A DNA stretch of 64,000 bases, taken from contig NZ_CP102258.1 of assembly GCF_025146565.1 (NCBI RefSeq), positions 1,272,001 to 1,336,000 of the forward strand. Direction: 5' to 3'. The notes under the pieces were generated by a model. The model was given only the letters and a program-made list of their open reading frames with translations, was not told the DNA's origin and did no database searches. Source of the stretch: Bacteroides eggerthii (GTDB taxonomy: Bacteria > Bacteroidota > Bacteroidia > Bacteroidales > Bacteroidaceae). Within the stretch, counting starts at the first letter, position 1; each line of letters starts with the position of its first letter. A program made the position numbers and the translations under genes. Of this stretch, positions 24,873 through 34,671 are shown in pieces.

Positions 24873-26108
24873 ATGAAAATAAACAAACATTGTTTCCCCA
24901 ATGGCTTGCGTCTGGTGCATCACGAGGATACCAGTACGCAAATGGTTGCGCTGAACATCGTCTATGATGTCGGTGCGCGCGATGAGCATCCGGAACACAC
25001 CGGTTTTGCCCATTTGTTCGAGCATCTGATGTTTGGCGGTTCGGCGCATATTCCCGATTATGACACCCCTTTGCAGCTGGCGGGAGGGGAAAACAATGCT
25101 TGGACCAACAATGACATAACCAATTATTACCTCACAGTTCCAAAAACGAATGTGGAGACTGCCTTCTGGTTGGAGTCCGACCGGATGCTGGAGCTGACAT
25201 TCAGCGAGCAGGGGCTTGAGGTGCAGCGGGGCGTTGTGATGGAAGAGTTCAAGCAACGCTGCCTTAACCAGCCATACGGCGACATAGGACATCTGTTCCG
25301 GCCGCTGGCTTTCCGGGTGCACCCGTATCGCTGGCCCACTATCGGCAAAGAACTTTCGCACATAGAACAGGCCACGCTGGATGAGGTGAAGTCGTTCTTC
25401 TATCGTTTCTATGCTCCGAACAATGCTGTGCTGGCAGTGACGGGAAACATTTCATGGGAGGAAACTGTTAGGCTTACCGAGAAGTGGTTCGGTCCTGTTC
25501 CGCGGAGGAACGTTCCGGTGCGGCGGTTGCCCCAAGAGCCGGAGCAGACGGAAGAACGCAGGCTGACGGTAGAAAGGAATGTGCCGCTGGATGCTCTGCT
25601 GATGGGTTATCACATGTGCGATCGCGGGAGTGCCGATTATTATACATTCGATATTCTGTCGGATATTCTCAGCAATGGGCGCTCCAGTCGTCTGAACCGT
25701 CGTCTGGTGCAGGAACAGAACATCTTCTCCGGTATCGATGCATATATCAGCGGTACGCGTGATGCCGGACTGTTGCAAATCAGCGGTAAGCCGGCGGCAG
25801 GTGTGTCGTTGGAGCAGGCGGAAGCTGCTGTACGCAGGGAGCTGGAAGAGTTGCGACAGTCTCCGGTGGGCGAACAGGAGCTGGAAAAGGTCAAGAATAA
25901 ATTTGAATCGACCCAGATATTCGGCAATATCAATTACCTGAACGTGGCTACAAACCTCGCTTGGTTTGAGTTGACGGGAAAGGCGGAAGATATCGACCTT
26001 GAAGTTGAGCGTTACCGTTCCGTCACAACGGAACAATTACACACTGTGGCACAGCGTGCTTTCTGTGAAAACAATACCGTAGTATTATATTATAAGAGTG
26101 ATAAGTGA
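24873..26108 (+). CDS. M16 family zinc peptidase
   Basis: 411 residues from the ATG at 24873 (MKINKHCFPNGLRLVHHED); a TTG at 24849 would add eight residues with no support. HTGFAHLFEHLMFGG has the inverted zinc motif HxxEH, with the third ligand Glu about 75 residues on in QRGVVMEEFKQR. The second half is the inactive M16 repeat (RLNRRLVQEQNIFSGIDAYI). There is no signal peptide, so a cytoplasmic role in peptide processing or turnover, like pitrilysin-type PqqL/PepR proteins, is likely. It may be co-transcribed with the isomerase. Its 3' side is the repeat array at 26185-26294. Confidence 0.92.
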   Translation: MKINKHCFPNGLRLVHHEDTSTQMVALNIVYDVGARDEHPEHTGFAHLFEHLMFGGSAHIPDYDTPLQLAGGENNAWTNNDITNYYLTVPKTNVETAFWLESDRMLELTFSEQGLEVQRGVVMEEFKQRCLNQPYGDIGHLFRPLAFRVHPYRWPTIGKELSHIEQATLDEVKSFFYRFYAPNNAVLAVTGNISWEETVRLTEKWFGPVPRRNVPVRRLPQEPEQTEERRLTVERNVPLDALLMGYHMCDRGSADYYTFDILSDILSNGRSSRLNRRLVQEQNIFSGIDAYISGTRDAGLLQISGKPAAGVSLEQAEAAVRRELEELRQSPVGEQELEKVKNKFESTQIFGNINYLNVATNLAWFELTGKAEDIDLEVERYRSVTTEQLHTVAQRAFCENNTVVLYYKSDK

Positions 26109-26129
26109 TATGTAGGGGGGGAATTTCCG

Positions 26130-26137
26130 TTACTTTG
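26130..26137 (+). promoter_or_regulatory. Possible -7 element upstream of MATE gene
   Basis: TTACTTTG differs from TAnnTTTG at one base and sits in the loop of a 6-bp hairpin (TTTCCG 26124-26129, CGGAAA 26138-26143). If used, the MATE message would carry the whole 22-bp repeat array in its leader. Confidence 0.35.
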
Positions 26138-26184
26138 CGGAAAGGGAAACGTTTCGTTTTTCAAGAAGAATTGTTCCCTCGCAT

Positions 26185-26294
26185 GATACAAAAAATTCCT
26201 ATTAAGTATACCTCCGGTTTATTCCCATTAAACCGGAAGTTTATTAGTATTAAACCGGAGGTTTATTAGGAATAAATTGGGAGTTTATTCTTTT
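26185..26294. repeat. Array A: 22-bp-period palindromic repeat
   Basis: Four 15-bp palindromes at exact 22-bp steps: TATACCTCCGGTTTA (26207-26221), TAAACCGGAAGTTTA (26229-26243), TAAACCGGAGGTTTA (26251-26265) and TAAATTGGGAGTTTA (26273-26287). Spacers are 7 bp each (TTCCCAT, TTAGTAT, TTAGGAA). A decayed unit ending AATTCC (26185-26199) precedes it in phase, followed by its own 7-bp spacer. The fourth unit changes both arms so that pairing is kept (TT with AG). The same layout, with other bases, is at 38242-38366. Confidence 0.85.
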
Positions 26295-26315
26295 TGAATT
26301 AAATTAAACTGTACG

Positions 26316-27653
26316 ATGATGAATTTGATAGCCGGCTATAAGCAACATTACAAAGCTTTGATTTTTTTAGGGCTTCCCATTGTAATCGGGCAGCTTGGTG
26401 TAATTATTCTTGGTTTTGCGGATACCCTGATGATAGGGCATCACAGTACTGAAGAGCTGGGGGCAGCTTCTTTCGTGAACAATGTGTTTACGCTTTGTAT
26501 AATTTTCAGTACCGGTTTCAGTTACGGACTGACGCCCATTGTGGGCAGTCTTTACGGTAACCGTCGCTTTGCAGAGGCGGGGCAGGCATTACGATGCAGC
26601 CTGGTGGCGAATGTCTTGGTGGCTTTGCTCCTTACTTTTGTTATGACGGTGGTCTACTTCAACGTGGAGCGTCTGGGGCAACCCGAAGAGCTGATTCCTT
26701 TGATAAAGCCTTATTATCTGGTGCTGCTTGCTTCGCTGGTCTTCGTTATGTTGTTCAATGGTTTCAAGCAGTTTACGGATGGCATTACGGATACCAAGAC
26801 CGCTATGTGGATATTGTTGGGTGGAAATGCGCTGAACATCGTAGGCAACTATATCCTTATTAACGGTAAGCTGGGCTTTCCTGAACTGGGCTTGCTGGGA
26901 GCGGGCATCAGCACGCTGTTCTCGCGTATTGCGATGGTGGCGGTCTTTGCGATGATTGTGCTCCGCAGCCGCCGGTTCCTCCGCTACCGGGTTGGTTTCT
27001 TACGCATGGGGTGGTCGTTCCCGGTGTTCAGGCAGCTTAATGCGCTGGGCTGGCCCGTCGGCCTGCAAATGGGGATGGAGACGGCTTCTTTCAGCCTTAG
27101 TGCTATCATGGTGGGCTGGTTGGGCACTATCGCTCTGGCGTCCCATCAGATAATGCTCACGATTTCGCAATTCACGTTTATGATGTACTACGGCATGGGG
27201 GCGGCGGTGGCTGTGCGCGTCAGCAACTTCAAAGGTCAGGGTGATATGGAGAATGTGCGCCGTTCCACGTATGCCGGATTCCACTTGATAATGGCTATGG
27301 AAATCATTCTTTTAAGTATTGTCTTTGTGCTGCGCGGGCAAATGGGCGGTTGGTTTACGGATAGTGCGGAGGCCTCGGCGCTGGTGGCGTCTTTGTTCTT
27401 CCCCTTCTTGATTTATCAGTTTGGCGACGGCTTGCAAATCAACTTTGCCAATGCCCTGCGGGGAATATCGGACGTAAAGCCGATGATGATTATTGCATTT
27501 ATTTCTTATTTTATTATATCTTTGCCCGTAGGATATTTTTGCGGTTTTGTACTGGGCTGGGGGTTAGTGGGAGTCTGGATGGCTTTCCCGTTCGGGCTGA
27601 CCAGCGCCGGGCTGATGCTATGGCTGCGCTTCCGGTATAAGACTGCGAGATGA
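26316..27653 (+). CDS. MATE family multidrug/cation antiporter
   Basis: 445 residues, twelve hydrophobic segments and almost no polar loops. The start reads MMNLIAGYKQHYKALIFLGLPIVIGQLGVIILGFADTLMIGH, which is the MATE entry with FADTLMIGHHSTEELGAAS; VGWLGTIALASHQIMLTISQF opens the second half. Such proteins export drugs or metabolites using a sodium or proton gradient in the inner membrane. Substrate unknown. Either of two adjacent ATGs (26316, 26319) may be used. The kinase gene follows 30 bp later on the same strand, so one transcript is likely. Confidence 0.93.
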   Translation: MMNLIAGYKQHYKALIFLGLPIVIGQLGVIILGFADTLMIGHHSTEELGAASFVNNVFTLCIIFSTGFSYGLTPIVGSLYGNRRFAEAGQALRCSLVANVLVALLLTFVMTVVYFNVERLGQPEELIPLIKPYYLVLLASLVFVMLFNGFKQFTDGITDTKTAMWILLGGNALNIVGNYILINGKLGFPELGLLGAGISTLFSRIAMVAVFAMIVLRSRRFLRYRVGFLRMGWSFPVFRQLNALGWPVGLQMGMETASFSLSAIMVGWLGTIALASHQIMLTISQFTFMMYYGMGAAVAVRVSNFKGQGDMENVRRSTYAGFHLIMAMEIILLSIVFVLRGQMGGWFTDSAEASALVASLFFPFLIYQFGDGLQINFANALRGISDVKPMMIIAFISYFIISLPVGYFCGFVLGWGLVGVWMAFPFGLTSAGLMLWLRFRYKTAR

Positions 27654-27683
27654 AGTGATGGTCCTATCCTTTTTCTTTAAACG

Positions 27684-30020
27684 ATGAATAGTGTATCGAA
27701 AGTAAAGATAGTCGTCGGATACACTCTGTTGCTGGGAGTGTTGTTCTTTTCCCTGTTCTTTGTGCACCGGGAAATGGAGAATCTCATGCATTCCGAAAAT
27801 CAGGATGTGCACTGGACGGACAGCCTGATTACGTTACTCCGGGAGAAAGATGAGAATACCATTTATATGCTGCGTGTGCTGAGCGAGACCAGTGAAAGCA
27901 TGGTGTCTACCAGTGCGATAGAGAATATCATAGCCACCCGGCAGGACTCGGTGGTCACCAACCGGCGCGTACAACGCCGTATCATCACGCATCGCGACAC
28001 AGTGGTTACCAAACCCAAGAAGAAAGGTTTCTTCCGCCGTTTGGGCGAAGTGTTTGTACCGCCCAAAAAAGATACCGCCATTCAGGTGAAGACTTCCCTT
28101 GAATACGCTACGGATACAGTGATCGATGTCTACAATCCGGTAGACTCCCTTCAGGAAAAACTGCGTGCTGTGGCGCAACAGAAGAAGGTGAGCGACTCGA
28201 TTGTGCGACGCCGCAGGCTCACTTTGCAACGCATGGACAAGATGCTGACCGCCCGTATAGACAGTTTGCTGAAAGGATATGAGCAGGAAACCTTGCAACG
28301 TGCCCGCGAAGAGGCGGACTACCGGCAGTCTGTGCGCGGCCATTCCGTTAAGATAATCAGCAGCATTGCAGTGGGGGCAGTGTTGCTGTCCGTCTTTTTC
28401 CTGATAATTATAGGGCGTGACATTGCGCGCAGCAACCGTTACCGTCGCGAGCTGGAAGAAGCCCGCAAGCGCGCCGAAGATTTGCTGGCCATGCGGGAGA
28501 AGATGATGCTTGCCATTACCCACGACTTTAAAGCGCCACTCGGTTCCATCATGGGATATGCCGATCTGCTTTCCCGGCTGACGGTGGACGAACGGCAGCG
28601 TTTCTATCTGGATAACATGAAAACTTCCTCGGAACATCTGCTGAAACTGGTGGTCGACCTGCTCGATTTTCATCGACTTGATCTCCATAAAGCGGAAATA
28701 AACCGGGTGACTTTCCATCCGGCCCGACTGTTGGAAGAGATTCATGTCAGCTTTGAACCGCTGACCTCTGCCAAGGGACTGGAACTGCATTGCAACATTG
28801 CTCCCGAACTGGAGGGTACTTATATCAGCGACCCGCTTCGCCTTCGCCAGATAATCAATAACCTGCTCTCCAATGCAGTGAAGTTCACCGACAAGGGCTG
28901 TGTGACGATGACGGCGTGTTATGAGAACCGTAGGCTGGTTGTTGCCGTTGCCGATACGGGCAAGGGCATGGGGCCTGCCGACAGGGAACGGATTTTTCAG
29001 GAGTTTACCCGCCTGCCCGGTGCACAGGGCAAGGAGGGGTTCGGCCTTGGGCTCTCCATTGTACGTATGCTTGTGCAATTGCTTGAGGGGACAATCGATG
29101 TGGACAGCGTGCCGGGCAAAGGAAGTACGTTCACATTGCGCGTGCCTCTGTTCCCCGTACGGATGCCGGAGCGCACCGGTGAGGAAATGCAGGAAAAAGA
29201 GGAGGAACCGCTTCCCGTCCCTTCTTCGCCTTCGCTTCGGGTATTGCTTATTGATGATGATAGTATCCAGCTTACACTTACCGCGGCCATGCTTCAACAT
29301 AGCGGCATCACCTCTGTGTCGTGCATGCAGCCGGATGAGTTGCTGGATGCTTTACGCTCCGGGACTTTTGACGTACTGCTCACCGATGTACAGATGCCGG
29401 CGATAAGTGGCTTCGACCTGCTGAAACTGTTGCGTGCATCGAATCTCCCCCAAGCGCAAACCATTCCTGTAATAGCGGTCACTGCCCGTAGCGACATGAA
29501 ACCGGAGGAGTTTAAGGCGTATGGCTTTGCCGGTTGCCTGCATAAGCCGTTTACGGTGGCGGAACTTTTTCGCGAACTGGACATGGAGGGCATCGGGCAG
29601 ATGCCTGCCTCGCAAGATGAACGAGTGTCTGAGTCTGCCGCGGAGCATCCGGCGGAACATACATCCGGAACTTCTGCTCCGGGTTGTCCTTATAACTTCT
29701 CGGCGCTTACCGCTTTCTCCGGTGACGACTCGGATGCTGCCGACTCCATTCTCAAGAGTTTCATCTCCGAGACCCGTCTCAATGCCGGACGTTTGCAGAA
29801 GGCTGTGGACATGGCAGATATGGATGAGGTGGCTGCCGTTTCGCATAAGATGATTCCACTCTTCACGTTGATTGGGGCTACGGAACTGGTAGGGGAACTC
29901 AAAATATTGGAAAGCCTGCGAGGGGCTTCCTTCACTGAGGAACAGGAACAACGTGCCCTCCGTTCGCTTGCCCTCATTGAGGATATTCTTCGCTCACAGA
30001 CCCGGACCGATTTGGGTTGA
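27684..30020 (+). CDS. Hybrid histidine kinase, HK-REC-HPt
   Basis: 778 residues. Membrane segments at about 8-27 and 226-247 bracket a roughly 200-residue periplasmic region rich in basic residues and coiled coil. Then a linker (RRELEEARKRAEDLL), dimerisation/phosphorylation domain with H280 (ITHDFKAPLGSIMGYADLL), the ATPase domain (INNLLSNAVKFTDKG, DTGKGMG, GFGLGLSI), a receiver with D568 (VLLTDVQMPAISGFDLL) and a C-terminal HPt domain with H721 (AAVSHKMIPLF). This is a full His-Asp-His relay without a DNA-binding output, so phosphate must pass to a separate regulator. The sigma-54 response regulator at 22548-23909 is the nearest such protein. Signal unknown. Confidence 0.93.
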   Translation: MNSVSKVKIVVGYTLLLGVLFFSLFFVHREMENLMHSENQDVHWTDSLITLLREKDENTIYMLRVLSETSESMVSTSAIENIIATRQDSVVTNRRVQRRIITHRDTVVTKPKKKGFFRRLGEVFVPPKKDTAIQVKTSLEYATDTVIDVYNPVDSLQEKLRAVAQQKKVSDSIVRRRRLTLQRMDKMLTARIDSLLKGYEQETLQRAREEADYRQSVRGHSVKIISSIAVGAVLLSVFFLIIIGRDIARSNRYRRELEEARKRAEDLLAMREKMMLAITHDFKAPLGSIMGYADLLSRLTVDERQRFYLDNMKTSSEHLLKLVVDLLDFHRLDLHKAEINRVTFHPARLLEEIHVSFEPLTSAKGLELHCNIAPELEGTYISDPLRLRQIINNLLSNAVKFTDKGCVTMTACYENRRLVVAVADTGKGMGPADRERIFQEFTRLPGAQGKEGFGLGLSIVRMLVQLLEGTIDVDSVPGKGSTFTLRVPLFPVRMPERTGEEMQEKEEEPLPVPSSPSLRVLLIDDDSIQLTLTAAMLQHSGITSVSCMQPDELLDALRSGTFDVLLTDVQMPAISGFDLLKLLRASNLPQAQTIPVIAVTARSDMKPEEFKAYGFAGCLHKPFTVAELFRELDMEGIGQMPASQDERVSESAAEHPAEHTSGTSAPGCPYNFSALTAFSGDDSDAADSILKSFISETRLNAGRLQKAVDMADMDEVAAVSHKMIPLFTLIGATELVGELKILESLRGASFTEEQEQRALRSLALIEDILRSQTRTDLG

Positions 30021-30128
30021 CGGCCATAAACACCGGTATAGCACAGTATTTTCACTTTTTAGGAACCTTATCTCAAAATTAATTGTTTACTTTGTACAAC
30101 TTTTAATACATGACAGTTTGACGTTCCA

Positions 30129-33100
30129 ATGAGAAGAAAATGGTTAAAGGGGGCACTTTGGGTGTTGCTCACCCCTATTGTCCTATTTGTAATATTGATG
30201 ATATTGCTGTATGTGCCTCCGGTACAGAATTTTATACGGAAGCAGGCTACGGCAATCGCATCGGACGCTACGGGCATGAATATCTCCGTAGAACGAATAG
30301 ACCTTCGTTTTCCTTTGAACCTGCTTGTGCGTGGCGTACAGGTGGTGCAGTCAGAGGCGGATGCCGCTGATGTCCAACATCCCGATACTTTGCTGAACCT
30401 CGGAAGCCTGAATGTCAGCGTACAGGCATGGCCTTTATTGCAAGGTAGGGTAGAGGTGAACGCCATAACCTTGCAACAGGTTGCCGTAAATTCTTCCAAT
30501 CTGCTGGAAGGAATGCACATCAAGGGGACACTCGGGCGGTTCTTCCTTGAAAGCCATGGCATCGACCTGAAAAAAGAGGATGCCATACTGAACAATGTGG
30601 AATTGAGCAATACCCATATGCAGGTAATGCTTGCCGATACTACCGAGACTCCGAAAGATTCTACTGAGACCGCTGTCAACTGGCGGATAGCGCTGCATAA
30701 CCTGAAGCTGAAAAATGTTTCGGTAGATTTGCAGATGCCACTCGACTCTATGGCGTTGGGAGCCAATATCGGAGATGCAAGCATCGAGGATGCGAATGTC
30801 GACCTCAAACGCCAGTTCTATGGTTGGCGGCGGTTTACGCTTACGGAATCCGCTGTGAATTATGATTCGGGCATGGCTGCTCCCGTTGAGGGTTTCGACG
30901 CTTCGCATATCGCATTGCGCGATATTCGTATCGGCATTGATTCAGTGATGGCTTGCGGTCGTGACATGAACGCAATTATTCGTGAGTTTTCCATGTACGA
31001 CCGTTCCGGACTGACTGTGACTTCGTTGACCGGGCGCCTGTTTGCCGATTCAACCCTTATCCGTATCCCTTATCTGCAACTCAAAACCCCGCACAGCGAT
31101 ATGGACCTGACGGCGCAGACCTATTGGAAACTGGTAGATATCCCCACTACCGGACATCTGTCGGCCCGCTTCAATGCCAATATCGGTAAGCAGGATGTGC
31201 TGCTTTTTGCCGGCGGGTTACCCGAAACTTTTAAGGAAGCTTATCCTTTCCGACCGTTGGTGATCCATGCCGGTACGGAGGGTAATTTGAAGCAGATGCA
31301 GATCTCCCGCTTTACGGCTGAATTGCCCGGTGCCTTCTTTTTGAGTGGAGGCGGTGAGTTGTGGAACCTTACGGACAGCTTGACACGCAACGGGGGACTT
31401 GACTTTGAAATGCAGACGCAGGACCTCAATTTCCTTACCGGACTCACCGGAGTAACTCCCGACGGCTCTATCATTGTGCCCGACAGTATGAATCTTGTGG
31501 CACGTCTCGGTCTCGACGGACCGCAATGCAATGCAATCCTGAAAATCAAAGAAGGAGAGGGTAGTCTGGGTTTGGATGCTGCCTACAACTTGAACACAGA
31601 GGTCTACCACGCCGACCTTGCCATAGATGCTTTGCAACTTCATCATTTTTTGCCCAAGGATTCTATCTATACGCTTACAGCCCGCGTTACCGCTAAAGGG
31701 CAGGGAGTGGATGTGGCTTCACATAAAACCATCGCCCGCGTAGAAGCCAAGCTGGATGAATTGCAATATGCCCGCTGGAATATTTCGGGCGTAGATTTGG
31801 ATGCGGGCTTAAAGTCGTCGGTAGCGTCTGTGCATCTGACGAGTGATAATGCATTGTTGAAAATGCAGACCGAGGCTGATATGCGGCTTGACCGTAAATA
31901 TATGGACGGTAAGTTGAATGTGAATGTAGAAGAGCTGGATTTATACAAACTGGGAGTTGCTCCCAAACCTTTGGAGCATCCGTTTGCGTTTAGTCTGGGT
32001 GCGGAGGCACGCCACGACTCCATTAAGTTGCAAATGGATGCCGGCGATATGAACCTTCAGTTCCGGGCCCGCAGCACTTTGAAGGAGTTGCTGGAGCAGT
32101 CGGATGAGTTTGTTGCCATTCTTACGAAGCAGATAGAGGATAGCAGGCTGGATCATGCGGCTTTGCGGCGGGTGCTTCCTTCGGCTGGCATGCAGCTGAC
32201 GGCAGGACAGGCCAATCCTGTCAGCTACTTCTTGAAGACAAAAGATATAACATTCAATGACTTCATCCTTCGTTTCGGCTCTACACCGACGCGGGGCATC
32301 AATGGGCGGACGGCTGTTCATGGCTTACGGGTGGACTCGTTGCAACTCGATACAATCTTCTTTACAGTGAAGCAGGATACTTCCCGGATGATGTTGCAAA
32401 GCGGTGTGATCAACGGACCGAAGAATCCGCAGTTTGTATTCCGCAGTACGTTGACGGGAGAGATCCGGAGTGAGGATGCCGAACTGACTGTGAATTATGT
32501 GGACGGAGAGGGGCAGACCGGAGTGCTGTTTGGCGTTAATGCCCGTCCGTTGACGGAGGGACAGGGTAAAGGCAATGGAGTGTTGCTTAACCTGACGCCT
32601 GCCGAACCTGTTATTGCGTACCGTAAATTCCATTTTGTGGATAATAGCAACTGGGTCTATCTGCATAAGAATATGCGTGTCTACGCCAATATCGATATGG
32701 ATAGCGACAACGGTTTGGGCTTCCGTATGCAATCGGACAGGAATGATAGTGTCTCATTACAGAATATGAATGTGGAACTCAGCCGCCTGCAGTTGGGTGA
32801 GTTGAGTGAGGTGCTTCCTTATATGCCCCGGCTGACCGGCTTGTTCTCTGCCGAAGCGCAGTACATACAGACGCCTACTTCTTTGCAGGTTTCTGCCGAA
32901 GCCAACATTGATGAACTGACGTACGAACGCCAGCATGTAGGAGACGTCGGTATGGGTGCTACGTGGCTTCCGGGAGACAAGGGGGCTACACATTATTTAA
33001 ATACTTATTTCAGTTATGACAATCAGGAGGTGTTGGTGGCGGACGGTATGCTGACGCAAAAGAATGGTAGAGACACACTGGAGGTAACTACTACTTTTGA

Positions 33101-34670
33101 ACACTTCCCTATGAAGATAGCCAATGCCTTTATTCCGGATCAGATGGTGTCTTTCACCGGTGACATTGACGGTGGAGTGCATATCTACGGACCGTTGGAG
33201 AAACCTAAGATGGACGGGGATGTTACGTTGGACAGTGTGTCGGTATATGCTCGTCAGGCGGGGGCGCGTTATTGGTTTGACGACCGTCCTGTACAGGTTA
33301 AGGACAACCAACTGATATTTGATAAGTTTGCTATCTACACTACCAGTAAGAATCCGTTTACCATTGACGGTAAGGTGGACTTCCGCAACTTGGAACGTCC
33401 TACGGCAAACCTGAAGTTGCTGGCAGAGAATTATACATTGCTGGATGCGCCGCGTACCCGCGAAAGCCTGATCTACGGTAAGGTGTTTGTCGACTTGAAT
33501 GCTACGGTTCGAGGACCTTTGGATGCTTTGACCATGCGTGGAAATATGAATCTGCTGGGAAATACGGATGTTACCTATGTGCTGACAGACTCACCGTTGA
33601 CGGTGGAAGACCGTCTTGAAGGGCTGGTTACTTTTACTTCCTTTGCGGATACGGCTTCGGTGAGTGCCGATGAGGTTCCTGCTATGTCTTTGGGCGGTAT
33701 GGATATGATTATGTCCGTACACATTGACAATGCCGTACGTCTGCGTGCCGATTTGAGTCCTGACCGTAGTAAGTTTATAGAACTGGAGGGTGGTGGAGAC
33801 CTGAATATGCAATATACTCCGCAGGGTGATATAAGTCTTACGGGACGTTATACGCTTTCGGGGGGAATCATGAAATATTCGCTTCCGGTCATTCCGTTGA
33901 AAGAGTTCCAGATTAATAACGGAAGCTATGTGGACTGGCGCGGTGATCCGATGAATCCTACACTGAACCTCAAAGCGACGGAACGTATGCGTGCTTCGGT
34001 TGCCGACGGCAATGACGGCGGGTCACGCGTGGTGAACTTTGACGTGTCCATAGCCATAAAGAACAGGCTTGATGCTCCCGAACTGATCTTCGATATAACA
34101 GCTCCGGATGATGCCACAGTTGAAAACGAATTGCAGGCTATGGGAGCTGAAGAACGCAGTAAGCAGGCCATTGCCATGTTGGCAACGGGCGTTTATATGA
34201 ATAGTGGTGTCAAAGGTGGCGGATTGTCTATGGGTAGTGCCTTGAACAGTGTTATCCAGAGTCAGATTAACTCATTGGCGGGTTCTGCTTTTCAAAGTAT
34301 CAATGCAAGTTTCACCATGGGTATGGAAGACCGTACAGCGGCCGAAACCGGTGATAAACAGACCGATTATAGTTTCCGCTATTCACAACGCCTCTTCAAC
34401 GATCGCGTACAGATTGTTATCGGAGGTAAGGTGACGACCGGTGCCAATGCCACGAACGATGCGGAATCATTCATCGATAATATCTCACTGGAGTATAGGT
34501 TGGACACGTCCGGTACGCGTTATGTCCGGGTGTTCTATGACAAAAACTACGAGAGTGTACTCGATGGAGAAATAACGGAAACAGGAGTCGGCCTTGTACT
34601 TCGCCGTAAGATGGACCGCCTGGGTGAACTTTTCATCTTCAAGAAAAAGAAGAAACAAACTGTAGAATGA
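30129..34670 (+). CDS. tamB: TamB-like translocation/assembly module protein
   Basis: 1513 residues. A single N-terminal membrane anchor (WVLLTPIVLFVILMILLYVP) is followed by a very long run of amphipathic beta strands, the hallmark of TamB/AsmA-like bridging proteins, and ends with the TamB (DUF490) domain: GIMKYSLPVIPLKEFQINNGSYVDWRGDPMNPTL split over about 1240-1285, then ELQAMGAEERSKQAIAMLATGVYM and a C-terminal strand region. Family members span the periplasm and move lipid or help fold outer-membrane proteins. The next gene, 1 bp later, encodes the matching outer-membrane partner. Length is somewhat above the E. coli protein, usual for Bacteroidota. Confidence 0.92.
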   Translation: MRRKWLKGALWVLLTPIVLFVILMILLYVPPVQNFIRKQATAIASDATGMNISVERIDLRFPLNLLVRGVQVVQSEADAADVQHPDTLLNLGSLNVSVQAWPLLQGRVEVNAITLQQVAVNSSNLLEGMHIKGTLGRFFLESHGIDLKKEDAILNNVELSNTHMQVMLADTTETPKDSTETAVNWRIALHNLKLKNVSVDLQMPLDSMALGANIGDASIEDANVDLKRQFYGWRRFTLTESAVNYDSGMAAPVEGFDASHIALRDIRIGIDSVMACGRDMNAIIREFSMYDRSGLTVTSLTGRLFADSTLIRIPYLQLKTPHSDMDLTAQTYWKLVDIPTTGHLSARFNANIGKQDVLLFAGGLPETFKEAYPFRPLVIHAGTEGNLKQMQISRFTAELPGAFFLSGGGELWNLTDSLTRNGGLDFEMQTQDLNFLTGLTGVTPDGSIIVPDSMNLVARLGLDGPQCNAILKIKEGEGSLGLDAAYNLNTEVYHADLAIDALQLHHFLPKDSIYTLTARVTAKGQGVDVASHKTIARVEAKLDELQYARWNISGVDLDAGLKSSVASVHLTSDNALLKMQTEADMRLDRKYMDGKLNVNVEELDLYKLGVAPKPLEHPFAFSLGAEARHDSIKLQMDAGDMNLQFRARSTLKELLEQSDEFVAILTKQIEDSRLDHAALRRVLPSAGMQLTAGQANPVSYFLKTKDITFNDFILRFGSTPTRGINGRTAVHGLRVDSLQLDTIFFTVKQDTSRMMLQSGVINGPKNPQFVFRSTLTGEIRSEDAELTVNYVDGEGQTGVLFGVNARPLTEGQGKGNGVLLNLTPAEPVIAYRKFHFVDNSNWVYLHKNMRVYANIDMDSDNGLGFRMQSDRNDSVSLQNMNVELSRLQLGELSEVLPYMPRLTGLFSAEAQYIQTPTSLQVSAEANIDELTYERQHVGDVGMGATWLPGDKGATHYLNTYFSYDNQEVLVADGMLTQKNGRDTLEVTTTFEHFPMKIANAFIPDQMVSFTGDIDGGVHIYGPLEKPKMDGDVTLDSVSVYARQAGARYWFDDRPVQVKDNQLIFDKFAIYTTSKNPFTIDGKVDFRNLERPTANLKLLAENYTLLDAPRTRESLIYGKVFVDLNATVRGPLDALTMRGNMNLLGNTDVTYVLTDSPLTVEDRLEGLVTFTSFADTASVSADEVPAMSLGGMDMIMSVHIDNAVRLRADLSPDRSKFIELEGGGDLNMQYTPQGDISLTGRYTLSGGIMKYSLPVIPLKEFQINNGSYVDWRGDPMNPTLNLKATERMRASVADGNDGGSRVVNFDVSIAIKNRLDAPELIFDITAPDDATVENELQAMGAEERSKQAIAMLATGVYMNSGVKGGGLSMGSALNSVIQSQINSLAGSAFQSINASFTMGMEDRTAAETGDKQTDYSFRYSQRLFNDRVQIVIGGKVTTGANATNDAESFIDNISLEYRLDTSGTRYVRVFYDKNYESVLDGEITETGVGLVLRRKMDRLGELFIFKKKKKQTVE

Positions 34671-34671
34671 T

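Noticed and set aside
26185..26294. CRISPR-like array
   Set aside because: Spacers are only 7 bp, units are palindromic and diverged, and no cas genes are present. The same holds for 38242-38366.
27834..29300. Long reverse-strand open frame (488 residues) opposite the kinase gene
   Set aside because: It mirrors the kinase coding frame, has no domain-like pattern, and the forward protein has complete HK, REC and HPt motifs.
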